This document shows, piece by piece, positions 23,199-34,700 of a stretch of 64,000 bases of DNA; the first letter of the stretch is position 1, and the number at the start of each line of letters is the position of its first letter. The position numbers and the translations under genes are program-made. Under the pieces are notes generated by a model. The model was not told the origin of the DNA. It ran no database searches and saw only the letters and a list, made by a program, of their open reading frames with translations. The DNA comes from Amoeboaphelidium protococcarum. Taxonomy: Eukaryota > Aphelidiomycota > Aphelidea. Location of the stretch: positions 62,001 to 126,000 of the forward strand of contig JALECJ010000020.1 in assembly GCA_023515745.1 (NCBI GenBank). Reading direction: 5' to 3'.

Positions 23199-23925
23199 AG
23201 GCGTTATACTGTACTATCAATAGATTCCAACTCCACTACGGCAGTGGCAATACAAAGTAAGAGAAAAGAGAAACAAGAATATGAAAATATTTGGAATGAA
23301 GTACAATATATAAAATCACTTCATTCAATATTAAATAGTGCAAAGGCACTACCCAGACCCGAACTGCTGCCAAGGATCCACCTGTCATCTCTGCGCCAGA
23401 AGGTTTTACGAACAGTGAGTTTTAACTAAACGCTCCCCTTACCCGGCGACAGTCCCACTTACTAGCCAATAACATTGAGACGTTCAGTGAAAGAGTAGCA
23501 GATTCGAGGATTCACCATGCAGTCAGCTCGGGCCCAGTCGCTCCCATTTGTTGTGGGCCATGGTACCATTAAGGTCCATTTGGCCAGATTTTTTATGCAC
23601 CGTAGATTATCGTGCTAGTAGAGACTTGAGTCTTGCTACTTTAATTAGACACCGTAAGTTATCGTGCTAATGAAGTTCTTTTTTTATCTTTTTTTATGCA
23701 CCTTTAATTATCGTGCTTCTTTTATCTTTTTATATGTCTTAAGCACCGTATCTTATCGTGCTGTCGTCGTCTTTGTTACAAACGTCTTAGAGTAGCGACT
23801 TTACTCAAAGGTATTATAGAGATCAGATGAGCGAACCGATATGCACCAACAGAGAGTTGGAAGCATCAGCGAGATAGACCGCAGATATTGCCGAGAATAC
23901 AGATTGAAGACATTACCATGGTGAG
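23199..23925 (+). pseudogene. open frame of 242 codons, possible element remnant
   Basis: Frame without TGA from just after TGA 23196-23198 to TGA 23923-23925. The first third looks protein-like and hydrophilic (KRKEKQEYENIWNEVQYIKS; SSLRQKVLR), the last part runs through the 20-bp repeats and becomes Phe/Leu/Tyr-rich nonsense. No ATG near the start. With one stop codon, frames this long arise by chance a few percent of the time. I treat it as a possible 3' end of a dead gene or element. Confidence 0.25.
23597..23762. repeat. four copies of a 20-bp repeat, about 50-bp period
   Basis: Copies at 23597-23616, 23649-23668, 23698-23717 and 23743-23762 follow GCACCGTAnnTTATCGTGCT with one to four differences. 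Each is bounded by GCAC and GTGC, so every copy has short inverted ends. Start-to-start spacing is 52, 49 and 45 bp, and spacers are T-rich and unrelated. Too few and too diverged for CRISPR; more like protein-binding iterons or a transposon subterminal repeat. Confidence 0.75.
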
Positions 23926-24053
23926 CAGAGAGGACAAGGTACAATCGATACGCAGAGTACATTGACTGAGACACACAGAGGAGACACCTTGCGCACTGAG
24001 GACTATCACACCTACACATAACACCTATCATAATAAGAACACAACAAAAAGTG

Positions 24054-24650
24054 ATGTCTGAAAGATAAGCGTACCGAGTAAGCGCAACAACCAGACCATG
24101 TTGGAAAAGAATCTAGCAGCTCCATCAACCTACAGCCAAAAGCAGGTAGACGAGGAACAGGAAACAACAAGCTGACCACAGACTGATAGGCGGATGTACA
24201 GGAGGAGGAAGAAGCGACATCAGCAGGCAAGTAGAGTGGGGACAACCAGAAGCGGATGCAGTTAAGGGACAAGACAGTGCAGAAACATCAGAACTGAGCA
24301 GTGGAGACAGAGGCAAGCACCTAGTATAGAGCTGTTTCAGAGGTCGCAGCAGATGCTTGAGATGATAGTAGCAATGGCGGGCAGCAGTGAAGGAGGCATA
24401 TCGCAGTCGAGGTGGACCTGCAGATACCAACTATCAGAGTATGATAATGTTGGATTGTGTTATCCAGCAAGAGCTGTTTTAAGAAGTAGAAGAAGAAGGT
24501 GAGTTGTTGGAATTGTGGAGTTGTGAAATCTCATTGTTTACTCGATCGCGGAGTTGTGAAACGAGGCCTCGCCTTGAATCGATGGGCCTCTGGAGTCAAC
24601 TCGGTCAGATCTGGTCCGATGTACCTCGCTACTTCATCATGAAGCGTTTC
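24054..24650 (+). pseudogene. decayed ORF, possible transposon relic
   Basis: One frame starts at ATG 24054, is open for about 100 codons, hits TGA near 24363, and resumes in the same frame with a protein-like stretch (TNYQSMIMLDCVIQQELF, then Glu-rich EVEEEGELLEL). A second overlapping frame gives IELFQRSQQMLEMIVAMAGS. The mixture suggests an old coding sequence broken by a stop or frameshift. The IMLDCVIQQELF segment faintly recalls N-terminal regions of eukaryotic transposases, but I cannot assign a family. Confidence 0.25.
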
Positions 24651-25418
24651 AGAGTACAAGCTTTATGCTGATATAAATTTCATGTGCAAAACTTGATAAA
24701 TCATCAAGATAGGTGGTAAATTATAGAAGCAAAATCTGAAACGATCGCGAGTCGCTGAAACGTCGGCTCGCTCAAGTGCGCGCGTTCGTTTCAGAGCAGA
24801 ACTTGTAAAACAGTTTCGCACTGTATGAGAATCATGTCAGATCGATTGAATAACGCCGGGAAATTTATAAGTCTTATGTTCTATGATGGTTATCGTTAAT
24901 GACAGTCTAAATTTAAGTCTTTTTAACTGCTGTAGTCCAAAGCTGTCACTTTAAGGACTGTTCATCTTGATGCGCTTCGTTTTCATCGCTGCTTAAACGA
25001 TGTCGTTTATGAGAGACGACGGAAGGCCTTTAAATTGACAGACTTTACTACCATCATCCAAAGATTGCGGTATTATTTTACTCGGATTTTCAACGATACC
25101 GGTGTATTTAATACTACATCATCAGGAAATCTGAATTATAAATATTTAACAAATTTTAAATAAATATTTAATCGTCGCTTTATGCATAAATATTTATTAA
25201 ATCTATATACCTCTCATCAAATATTTCATCGCAAGGAAAATATTTATTGCCGTTTACAATATTTATGTGAGTTTGCTATAATTAATTTTGCTTTGAACAA
25301 TTAATCTCAGTTAAAAATGTATTTGCTAGCTATAAATCATCGAATGTGCTAATATAATAGGTAAGGAAATAGCATAATTAGATTGTATTTAAAATATACA
25401 CAAGTTAGACAGCTGCAA

Positions 25419-26839
25419 TCACATAAAATCTTTTAAAAGTCCTAATTCTCTGTTCTCTCTCCACTTATAAGTATCTTTTTCTTCCTCGTCCGTGATTTTC
25501 TTGTCAGTCTCATCTTAATAAAACCATAGCACCCACATAAATCCTTATTCCAGCAACTACTATTATTAAGCCTGGTCTTCGAAAGCATGAGCAAGATTTT
25601 GAAGCATCTCTATATGGCCATTATACCACTAGACTACCTCCTCCCTGTGCGCCTTTAAAGAACACTTCTGCAGGCGCATCTCAATCTACATTAATGTCAT
25701 AATGTGATTTATCATTTCTATATTAGCTAATTATTAAGGTTAAACTTACCAATGCTGCGATTGCCGCTAAGACTGGCAAAGTAACGAACTCGCCGTCGAT
25801 CTGTGCATGCTTGCAGATGCTTTTTACCGCTGCAATGAAACCAGGTGCGTGGAATGGCTTTGCCTACAATAAGTATTGATATAGTTCTGATTATAAATGA
25901 TGTAATAAATATAGACTTACTTCCACGGTCATAAACTGGTCTCTGTCTAATAGACCAGGAAGTTCCTCCACTGGTATGCCATAGTATTGGGACAAATGGA
26001 TGTCTTTCAGGCAATTGGATACCAGTGCGGATCGAGCTATCCCAAACTGGCTGTCCATCTACATTATAGCAGTACAGTTATATAGTAGATACAAATAAAG
26101 AGATTGATACCACCTTTTCACAAAGTTAGCGGATCTGCACCTCATTCAAGAGATCTGCTAAAGGAGCCAAAAAGTCCTTTTGCAGGAATTACTAGAGAAA
26201 CTCCTTTCTCTCTTGGGCATTTGGGAACAGCTGGTCCAGTAAGATATTGCCACGGATAAGTTGGGTAAACTCCTTCTGTAGCATTTTCTATGCTTAATTG
26301 GAAGTCACCTCAGACGTATCAGCTTAAACTTTTGCACGCTTTCCTACTGCTCCAACCGGCTGCACAGACTTCACGTCAATGCTCCTTTTGACATTTGCTT
26401 AGAATGCAATATTTGAGTTCTTCTCAGCCTCCAGAGAATCCTCAGATTAAAGATCGCCCTGCTCATCAGAATTCAGTTCCTACGAATATGGACTGTTAGT
26501 ACGCTTGCCATTGTTCAGTGTTGAATCAATAGGCTTCATGGAGACTGAGGAGGATATACTCTAGGATTATGTAGGTTGATGGCGAATGGGAGCGCATTGG
26601 ATATTTGACAGGGAGGTAGCAGGATTTGACGCTGGAGTAGCAATTGGAGTTGCTGGCCATAAATGTTGCTCTGTTTCCTTCTAAGAGATATTACTACTCA
26701 AGACATTTATGAATGAAAACTGGAAAATCTTGATACAGTACACTTACACATTGTCTGATATTTCATATTTCTGTACTGACTAGCGGGTAATTTTACTAGG
26801 CCCTTTCAGTGCACTTAGTGGGATCCTTCCTTTTTTCAT
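25419..26839 (-). CDS. five-exon gene, unrecognised nuclear-type protein, 391 aa
   Basis: Exons 26839-26750, 26680-26114, 26058-25921, 25863-25750 and 25685-25419, each a multiple of three and joined in phase 0. Introns are 69, 55, 57 and 64 nt with GT ends and TTAG/GTAG acceptors. The most intron-rich gene in the window. N-terminus MKKGRIPLSALKGPSKITRQ is basic; the second exon is a Ser/Gln/Pro linker ending in a helical region (MLQKEFTQLIRGNILLDQLF). Later exons give FGIARSALVSNCLKDIHLSQ and FHAPGFIAAVKSICKH, and a final helix VVQWYNGHIEMLQNLAHAFE. No family recognised; a transcription or kinetochore role is only a guess. The consistent phases support the structure. Confidence 0.65.
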
Positions 26840-26913
26840 ATTATTGATATCTTGATACTATTGCCTAGATGTTAAAAAGTTGTTTTAAGTTGTCATATTT
26901 GTAAAAAGAGAGT

Positions 26914-26931
26914 AAGCGCGCCGGCGCGCTT
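26914..26931. repeat. 18-bp perfect GC palindrome
   Basis: AAGCGCGCCGGCGCGCTT is a perfect inverted repeat in the AT-rich gap between the five-exon gene and the Plavaka transposase. Could be a transcription-factor site, a hairpin or part of a transposon end. Confidence 0.6.
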
Positions 26932-27056
26932 GTGAGGTTGATTGTTTTGTTGAAACGAGAGCCTCGCGCTTTTTTGAAACTAAACGCATATCTCTATTTA
27001 ACACATCAGCAGATCTGATTTCAAATTGATTTGACGGTTAAAAGGCTCCCTTTAAA

Positions 27057-29638
27057 ATGTACGTGTGCGAATTTTGTGGTAGTAGTTATAAATCTGAGCG
27101 CTCTCTTAGCACTCATATTGGTATAATGCATAAATAACTGAAGGCTGACACGTGGAAGGATGTTATAAATGAGTCTCTCCATAGGAACAATACTTCCACA
27201 TCCACTCACCTGGCATCGCAATAATAGGTCGTTGCAGAGACTAATTCAGTTGAAGCCCAGCTTAGTTACGAAATCCCCATTTACGACATGATGAATGAAG
27301 AAAGTATGGAGGAACTGTTTGACGCGTAATCGGATTAAGTGGAGCATCTGTCCAACACAGAATATTAGGTGCCAATTGGAGGTCAGGATGCTGTTTTGGC
27401 GCAATAAATGTTCTAATTAGATATGTAGGATATGGCGGATTAAATCAATGTCGACTATCAATAAGTATAATCAGAACAAGACGCGTTTTATCCTTTCAAA
27501 AGTCAGTATGAGTATAAATGGGCCAGTACGCTAGTTAATGCGGGACACTCAAAGAAAGATGTGAATGATATCATTAAGCTATGCGAAGAAGGTGGTTTAT
27601 CTGTTGGGTTTCGTAACTATGATGAGATGACTAATCTCATTGATTAGATTCCGTAGGACTTTGATTACACAGAGCATTAACTGCAACACGATAGTAAAAT
27701 CTATAAGCTTTACTCCGCATCTATTGAGAAGTGCATTCGTCTGATTTTCGAGGACATAGATTTATGTCGAGTTATGCATCTCTCTCCTCATGTTAGATAA
27801 GAAGAAAGTCTGGGTCGTATTTATTCAGACTTATATGACACTTAATGGTGGATTGATGCGTAGAGTTAAGTGCCAGAAGATCATGTTATTGTCCCAATCA
27901 TTATAAATTCCGATGCGACTCAGTTGAATAAATCAGGGCGCGTTAAAGCCCATCCTGTGTACCTAACTATAGGCAATTTGCCTAGGAAGATTAGAGCATC
28001 TGCAAATTTGTTGGGGATGAAGCTTCTCGGTATTCTGCCAGTTGTAGAATCTTCTGATTTCTAGAATCCAGACGACTATCGATAGATGAAACGTGTCCTT
28101 TATCAATAGTCGATGTCGATCTTACTTCAGGAATTGAATCTCTTGTATTCTAATGGACTTTAAGTTGTTGACGCGCTTGGCAGAGCTCTGATTTTACGGC
28201 CTTTGCTTGCGATGTATTCCGGAGATTATGAAGAGATTGCGTAGCGCGTTTGTCTGTTGAAGGCTGGAAAGGCATGTCCCACCTGTCTTACTCCAAGCAC
28301 TGATTTCTATAAATACTATGAACATAGCTAGACTAGATAAAGGAGCGCTGTAGATCATTAGTAGTACACAGATATACATCATGACTGCCGGAACTTCTTC
28401 TTCACATTAAGTAATGTTGATATATATTAATGCATACCACCGGATGAATTACATGGTATTTGTTAAGGTGTATTTGTGCATCTTTTTAATGGGTTTAGAT
28501 AATGGCTATTAGATAATTTTAAATTATCATAAAGAGATTAGATTATGCAGTAGATTAATCAAGCATTCGCTGATTTAAGCGCGATGGACATAAATCGCGT
28601 TTTTAGAAATGGTATATTTAAATTACAGAATACAACTGCTAGAGAGAATCTTCTGTTATTGAGAGAGTTACCTATTGTACTTATAATGGTTATGCCTCTG
28701 TTTGTAAAGCAATCTAATAAGTGGCTGCCTTATGTTGATCCGTTCATCCTCTTGGCCAAATGGGTCACAATGGTATCTAGCAGAACCTCGTCCGATTAAT
28801 ATCTTATTGCAAGTTAGATTGTGCTGAAGAAGTTTTTTTAAAGTTCCTTGGTGTACTTTGAAATGCGGCAGATTTACAAGTTACATAGTTTATTGCATTA
28901 CGTGCACTTTATTAAGAAGTATGGGTGTATACAAGGAATGAGTACTTAATCATTCGAACATGCTCATATTCGGTTTATTAAAGATCCAGAGCGACGACTA
29001 ATCATCGTGATCAATTTAAGCAAATATTGCAGAGGCTTATTAGATTATACAAGTTGGAGACTATTGAGCGTGGTATGAATACCAGAGTCATTGCTCAAGG
29101 TATTGATGAATGTACTTACGTTGGATTATCCTCTAAGGGCGGGGAAGACTGGTTTAGATAAATCAACAAATTGTCTGGCATTAAAGGATTGTTTGATATA
29201 ATAACATAGAGTGTTGAAGTATCCAAGTAGGCTTTGGATAATAAAGTTCAGATCTTTAGGACTGTGGAGAGGCATTTTACGGTACCAGGAGATGACGCGT
29301 AAAGGAAGGAATACATCAGGTATAGTAGTTCATTCTATGGAAACAGTGTAAACGATTTTGTGGCGCTGTATAAATCATACGACTCTGAAGAGCTGGAACT
29401 TGGCAAATTTCTTGTAGCAGTTAAGTTGCATAATGATGTGGACTTAATTATTTGTTAAAAGCTCATGTAAAGCAATTCCCCGCAAGGCCTATCAATCCCG
29501 TTCTATAAGTTATCAGATACTATATTTGTCAGATCATCCTCTCTGCTTTTGAAGAAAATACAGGTATGCAAGGTTGAAGACAAGTACGTTGTAAATCCAT
29601 TCAGTGATTAGCTGTCATTCTGTTACTTTGCATTTTGA
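27057..29638 (+). pseudogene. Plavaka-type (CACTA-like) transposase, frameshifted
   Basis: Starts with a C2H2 finger (MYVCEFCGSSYKSERSLSTH). The body has the family's signature (VPIIINSDATQLNKSGRVKA, then HPVYLTIGNLPRKIR and LLGILPVV), a CPTC motif, PPDELHGICQGVFVHLF and a C-terminal half of helices. Frame 27057 runs to FEHAHIRFIKDP near 28988, then continues sensibly only one base back (RATTNHRDQFKQILQ) to TGA 29636-29638. The unshifted frame stops at 29076-29078, and the expected family sequence RFIKDP-RATNHRD spans the junction. So this copy carries a one-base deletion (or equivalent) and should be dead. I found no clear terminal inverted repeats. Plavaka elements are typical of fungal genomes. 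Confidence 0.8.
27057..29638. mobile_element. Plavaka DNA transposon copy (boundaries not resolved)
   Basis: The element must extend beyond the coding part on both sides, probably within 26840-30200, which is AT-rich and otherwise empty. Ends were not found: I see no matching CACT-type inverted termini. Limits given are those of the transposase gene. Confidence 0.6.
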
Positions 29639-30344
29639 TCCGTAAATCGAAAATCGCTAGATCACGTTCTCAGAGATATCTGGTGACATAATTGCTTCAG
29701 ATATTTATATAGATATATATATATTCCATACATATTGAACGCAATTAATAGAAATTTGAATATGAGTTGTATATTTGAAATCACTTTAAAACATTTACAT
29801 TCAGCAACTAAAAAAATTTTGTGACTTTAAATATAAGATGAATAGCGATTAAATTTTTGAATATATGCGTGATTTTTAAATTTTCATTGATTTTTGAAAC
29901 CATGAATGAATATATATAGATTGAGGTTTCCTGATGATTATGTAAGAACTGTAAGTAGTGAAATATTTTGAAGGCTGCGAGTGTATTGAATGTACGGGCA
30001 TTACAATATCTTGGTGAGGGTTCCATTTGCAAAGATGCATTCCAACTTCTACTGTATTTGTTACGCGATATAACAAGCTCGTCAATATCAGCGCGCATAT
30101 GGATATGCAGCAACCTACTGAAAATCCAAATCTGTATAAAATGCAAAGCTAGTTTTTAAATATTGATGTAAATATTATGGCGAAGTATATTTTAATTAAT
30201 GTTCAAGCCGAGACCATCAAGCACCGCTATACTCCTTCGACACAATAAGCATTTCACCAAAAGCGTCTTTGGAAAATTTTTGACAAAACGAAAAAATTTC
30301 ATTACGATTTTGTTCTTTGTCAAAAAAGTAAATTCGATTTGATA
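29639..30344. other. AT-rich intergenic, 706 bp
   Basis: Strongly AT-rich with TATATA tracts around 29700-29920. Short frames on both strands (for example a 49-codon minus-strand frame ending at 30217) are not convincing. Presumably the rest of the transposon plus the PPR gene promoter. Confidence 0.4.
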
Positions 30345-33296
30345 ATGTATCGAGCTTTGACATAATTAACGCCCAGGTATACGCGTCTACATGCCATAAA
30401 GTCTGCGTCTTATCGGTGTTATTCAAGCTCTATTGATAGTGAACGGTTTGCAGAGAAGAATGACGCCTTAAAGACGTCTACCGTGTCTGATAAGAACGAC
30501 AGTCTCCATGACAATCATACCGAGTCGCCCCATTTGGACTTTGAGGATGAAAGTGAGCTTGCAGATTTGATTCAAGACTAGAAATGTGATGGTGCTTGGA
30601 ATTAATTTATGAAGCTTACTGAAAACAGTAGTAATACGCCTGATCAAAAGGAGACGGTGATGCCTCTTCTCCGACTCATCTGCCGTCACGGTGTAAAGTC
30701 TTTAGAGACGCGTAGACGAATCAGTTATCTTCTGGATAGTCTACATGGACAGGAACTGGTACTATCAGATCAATGTCGCGTCATGCTAACTCTGCTCGAT
30801 TTTGGACATTTAGTGCAAGCTCGCGAGTGGTTCGACACGTCCATAACTTTGAACAAATGGAATCAGCTTAAAATTGATGAGTAATCCAAGCATTTACGTA
30901 GAAAAGTTGAATCGGTGTGGATTGAGCGTCTGATTTCTATTCAATAAATGGATGAAGCTATGGCGATATTTCGATGGAGCAAGTAGAGGAAAGAGAAGAC
31001 TAGTGTGGAATTACATACAGGATTTATTAGAGGATTTCTTAAAGCTTACAGCGTAGATCCAAAGCAAGAGTATTTAGAGAAGGCTCTGAAATTTATGGAG
31101 GCGCAATAACCTGAGAATAGCTTTGCAGTGAGTTAAGAGTTGCCTCGTCTTGTCACAGCTACTTTTTAGTGCATAGCATCACAGTTGTAGAATGCCGGAC
31201 TGTCGCCGCTTCTTTAAATGGCGTTTAAAGATTTGGCTCAGTATAAGAGAGACGATAAAGTGGAGCATATCCGCGCTGAATTGTATAAAGTAGAGTAATT
31301 TGTCAGATTAGCACACTCAACTAACACAGTGACGCCTCACAAACATCTTCTGTTGGACAAAGCCGATGATGAACTAAAATTGTACGAGTCAGACCTGGCT
31401 AGTCTTAAGGTTAATAAGCATATTTGTCTTCAGTTTATACATGGCTATGCATTACTTGGACTGACAGATGATGCATAGAGGTGGTTTGATGAATGGCGAT
31501 AGTTGCCCGTTGACGCGGATCATGAGCGGATGAAGAGTAAAGCTTGGGGTTTTATGATGTGGGCCAAGGTTAGGAATATGGCTCTGGACGAGAAAGATAG
31601 ACTGCAACAGTGTCGAAAGTTTTTTGATGTTATGGCATCTGAAGGTTTGTAATCGACTGAGGCCATGAACTGTCTCTTGCACTCTTTTGCCAAGTCAGAG
31701 TCGCTGATGAAATTGAAGGATTCCTTGCATCTAGTTGAAGAGATGCAACTCAAGTACTCTATACCTTTGGATTTATATTCATACTCTATCCTCATTGATT
31801 GCTGCGTGAGAACGATGGACGACATTAAATCCGTGGAAAGGCTTCGTTATAGGTTTGGTCCATTGACGCGGGAGACTTCCTACGAGGCAAGTGGCTCCAC
31901 CTTGAGTGAACAGCAATTGGATCAAGTATCTCTTTATGAACTATTTGTGAAAACTAGAAATCCATTTAATGTGCTGCAGCGTCTTTTGGATTCAATGTAG
32001 TCTTAGGGAATTGCTCCTAATACAATTACTCTCACCTCAGTTATCCAAGGCTATTTGAGACATGAGAAGAAGATTGATGCTCTTTAGTTGTACAACAATA
32101 TGAAGGAGCAGGGCATGCCTATAGATATTCTGTTGGCGTCTTCTCTGCTCAAAGCAATGTGTCGTGATTAAAATTACAGTGCGGCCGTTGAGTTCTTCAA
32201 AGATGTGAATTCTAAGAGTGTCAGGGGTGATAGTAACATAAGAGCAAACATAAGCCGAGATTTGTAGCTCACTTCGGATGGGTACGCTGGTCTTATATTT
32301 GCTTTTGGTCAGATGGGCGATATTGAACAGGCGGAGTAGTTATTTATGGAGATGGGCAATCAGAGTGGCTAGACGCGTAGAAATATCAACTGTTATAATG
32401 CTCTGCTTAAGGCCTATTGCAAGTATGCAGAAATGGGCTCAGATCAAGAAGATGTCGACGTGGAAGGTGAGGACTCCGCGATGCAGAAAGCTCTCAAGTG
32501 CCTTGCCTTGCTGAAGCAGGAGAATGCTGAGTAGCAAGCGCTTTTAGCCTCGCAGGATTTTAAATAGAGTCTAATTGGTATGTAGTTGCATCCAACCTTC
32601 TATACTTATAGGAACTTGATGCAGATAGCTTCACTTTCACACAAGTATGACGTGGTGTTGAAATTTTTACAATTGTTGATCAAGGATGAAGGCGTTCAGT
32701 TTATAGATGATAGAACTCTGTCTCATTGCTTCAAGTGTTTGGACGGTCGTTATCACATTGATCAGAATCCTATCAGGCGCTCTGGCTGTGACTTAAATAC
32801 CATTAGTATGACTCTGAATGCTCTGTTTAATCACCCATTGGCGTCAGTTAATGATGTGGTGAGGCAGTCATCTCCTTCTGAACTGAAGCGATCTCTGTAC
32901 AAGTTTAGATACCATAGAAGCCACAAAATTTACATTGGGCCGCTAACTTTGCTGACTTGCATGTAGATCTATAAAGACCGTCTCGACTTTGTAGGAATGA
33001 AACAACTGATACAGAATGTGATCAAGTACAAGATCAAGATGGGTGAGCCGTACTGTCGAGATTTGATAGATTTGTTTGACAACTCTATAGAATTCAAATA
33101 TGAAAGAGGAGGAGACTTGAGCGATCTGAACCAAGACTCAAAGATTCTGAATGACTATGAGTAACGCGTACAAGAGTTCAACGAAAAACTGGTAAACGAG
33201 TGGCCAAAGATTGAAGCATCACTGCCTGCCGATTACTACTAGATCTTATCGCAGCCTCCTGATGTACTTCCATCCATAGATGAGCTTTTTAATTGA
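30345..33296 (+). CDS. large pentatricopeptide-repeat (PPR) protein, probably mitochondrial
   Basis: 983 residues in one exon. N-terminus MYRALTQLTPRYTRLHAIKS is basic, Ser/Arg-rich and without acids, a likely mitochondrial presequence. The body is helical repeats of PPR spacing; clear units include STEAMNCLLHSFAKSESLMK, DLYSYSILIDCCVRTMDDIK, PNTITLTSVIQGYLRHEKKI, DGYAGLIFAFGQMGDIEQAE and HPTFYTYRNLMQIASLSHKY. PPR proteins bind organellar RNA in processing, stability or translation. The specific target cannot be read from sequence. About 50 TAR codons are Gln. Confidence 0.82.
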
Positions 33297-33537
33297 TATG
33301 TCACCCAGTGAGACTTAATAGATTGATTACATGCTTATAACTGTTTTATCTTCCGCCACGCGTTTTAGTCTAACTGTATGATTTTAGGGAGATTTTTCAA
33401 TTTCGGTTCCTTCGGTTATTTCGCCTGACGAGCGCGTTCTTGGTCGAAATCACAAAAACTTTTCGGTTGGGCTGATCAAGGAGAATTACGGTGGAATTAG
33501 CTTTGACTGAAGAATCACTAATCTTTGAGAGCATTCT

Positions 33538-33562
33538 ATTAATAATAATAATAATAATAATA
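33538..33562. repeat. (AAT)n microsatellite
   Basis: About eight AAT units immediately upstream of the eS17 start, in its 5' leader. Confidence 0.85.
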
Positions 33563-33575
33563 ATAGCATAGTAAA

Positions 33576-34031
33576 ATGGGTAAAGTTCGTACAAAGACTG
33601 TGAAGAGAGCAGCTAGACATTTGATTGAAAAGTACTATCCACGTTTGAATCTAGATTTTTAGAGCAATAAGAAGCTGGCCGGTGAGGTTGCCATTATCCC
33701 ATCCAAGCGTCTTCGCAACAAGATTGCCGGATTCACCACCCATCTGATGAAGAGAATCTAGAAGGGACCTGTGCGCGGTATTTCATTTAAATTGCAGGAG
33801 GAGGAGAGAGAGAGAAAGGACAATTACGTTCCTGAGGTGTCCGCTCTGTAGGTTGAGTCTGTGCACATTGATCCAAACACGAAGGAGATGTTGGCCAGCA
33901 TGGGCCTCGGTGATATGCAAGGTGTGAATGTTGTCGATATCTCTCCAGCGAACACTGGTGCTGCATACAACAGAGGTGGAAAGTCGCTGCCTGTCGGTGC
34001 TAACCGTCCACGTAAGGAAGTGGCTGCATGA
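33576..34031 (+). CDS. RPS17: small ribosomal subunit protein eS17
   Basis: 151 residues, single exon. Near-complete identity to the eS17 core: [39 protein letters not shown], then [20 protein letters not shown] and [10 protein letters not shown]. The Gln in the invariant RIQ(K/R)GPVRGIS is coded by TAG 33759-33761, one of the best proofs of the code. Others are TAG in LDFQSNKK and SALQVES. eS17 sits in the 40S head region and is essential. Stop TGA. The C-terminus after residue 110 diverges, as is usual. Confidence 0.98.
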
Positions 34032-34214
34032 TCTCACTCTAATCATTTTCATGGGTGATGTGAGAGTTTGTATCACGCGTCTTCTACCTTAAACTGACAT
34101 GACCTGAAATTTTAAATAAAGTATGTTAGTCTTATATCCTTGTTATCGTGTTTTAAATCATATATTTAGATCTCATCTTTTACAAAAGCCGCCACCATCT
34201 CAATCATACATCAT

Positions 34215-34700
34215 TCATATAATGAGTGATGCCACAGCGACAAAGCCAAAGAACTCAGCGCCCATAATGAATGTTGAAAGCAGCAATCCATAATGCTGCG
34301 TGAATGCATAGATGGCAAATATCCAACTACCAAATAGACAAGCAGTCGCAACTTCAATATAATTTGGAGCATATACACTCAGATCTTTGTAATCAAACTT
34401 TATCCGCAACTTTAAGCTAAGTCTGTACAAGTAGGCAAATATGGCAGAGTATGTGCCGGTAAGCAGTACGGCAATCACCAGAGCCGGCATGTTGACTTTA
34501 TGCTACAGCACCGCCTCATACGGTTTAAAGTACAAGGTGACGATAACAGCTACTAATCCGAAAACTATCTACTACATAGGGAGACCAGTGGAAGAGCCAA
34601 TCTAGTTATCGTCATCACTCACAGCACCAGAGCGGGACTGCGACGACTATTCAAACGAAGCATTGGACACTTCATCCTTTCTCTTGCGCGGTGTGACCAT
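34215..34700 (-). CDS. TMEM128: TMEM128-like four-span membrane protein
   Basis: 161 residues. After a polar, basic N-terminus (MVTPRKRKDEVS) there are four hydrophobic segments: IVFGLVAVIVTLYF, MPALVIAVLLTGTYSAIFAY, IEVATACLFGSWIFAIYAF and LLSTFIMGAEFFGFVAVASL. Length, span spacing and the Y-D/Y-K-YAPNYIEVATA loop before span 3 match the TMEM128 family (human 165 aa), which is little studied and ER-associated. Assigned from overall pattern, not a single motif. Confidence 0.65.

Larger units (their letters stand above)
22852..25418. other. gene-poor island with repeats and decayed ORFs, 2.57 kb
   Basis: No confident gene. Contains a 16-bp palindrome (23083-23098), a 242-codon open frame at 23199-23925, a 4-copy 20-bp repeat (23597-23762), a decayed ORF at about 24054-24650, and a very AT-rich end (25130-25270) with recurrent AATATTTA blocks. 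GC-rich patches with TGAAACG motifs occur around 24550 and 24750. The mixture of broken frames and repeats next to a Plavaka copy suggests a transposon-derived island. Confidence 0.5.

Noticed and set aside
23597-23762. CRISPR array
   Set aside because: Only four diverged 20-bp copies, T-rich non-unique spacers and a eukaryotic context.
30217-30426. Minus-strand frame ending KEYSGA, overlapping the PPR start
   Set aside because: Short and antisense to the PPR presequence; no family match, though it looks somewhat protein-like.
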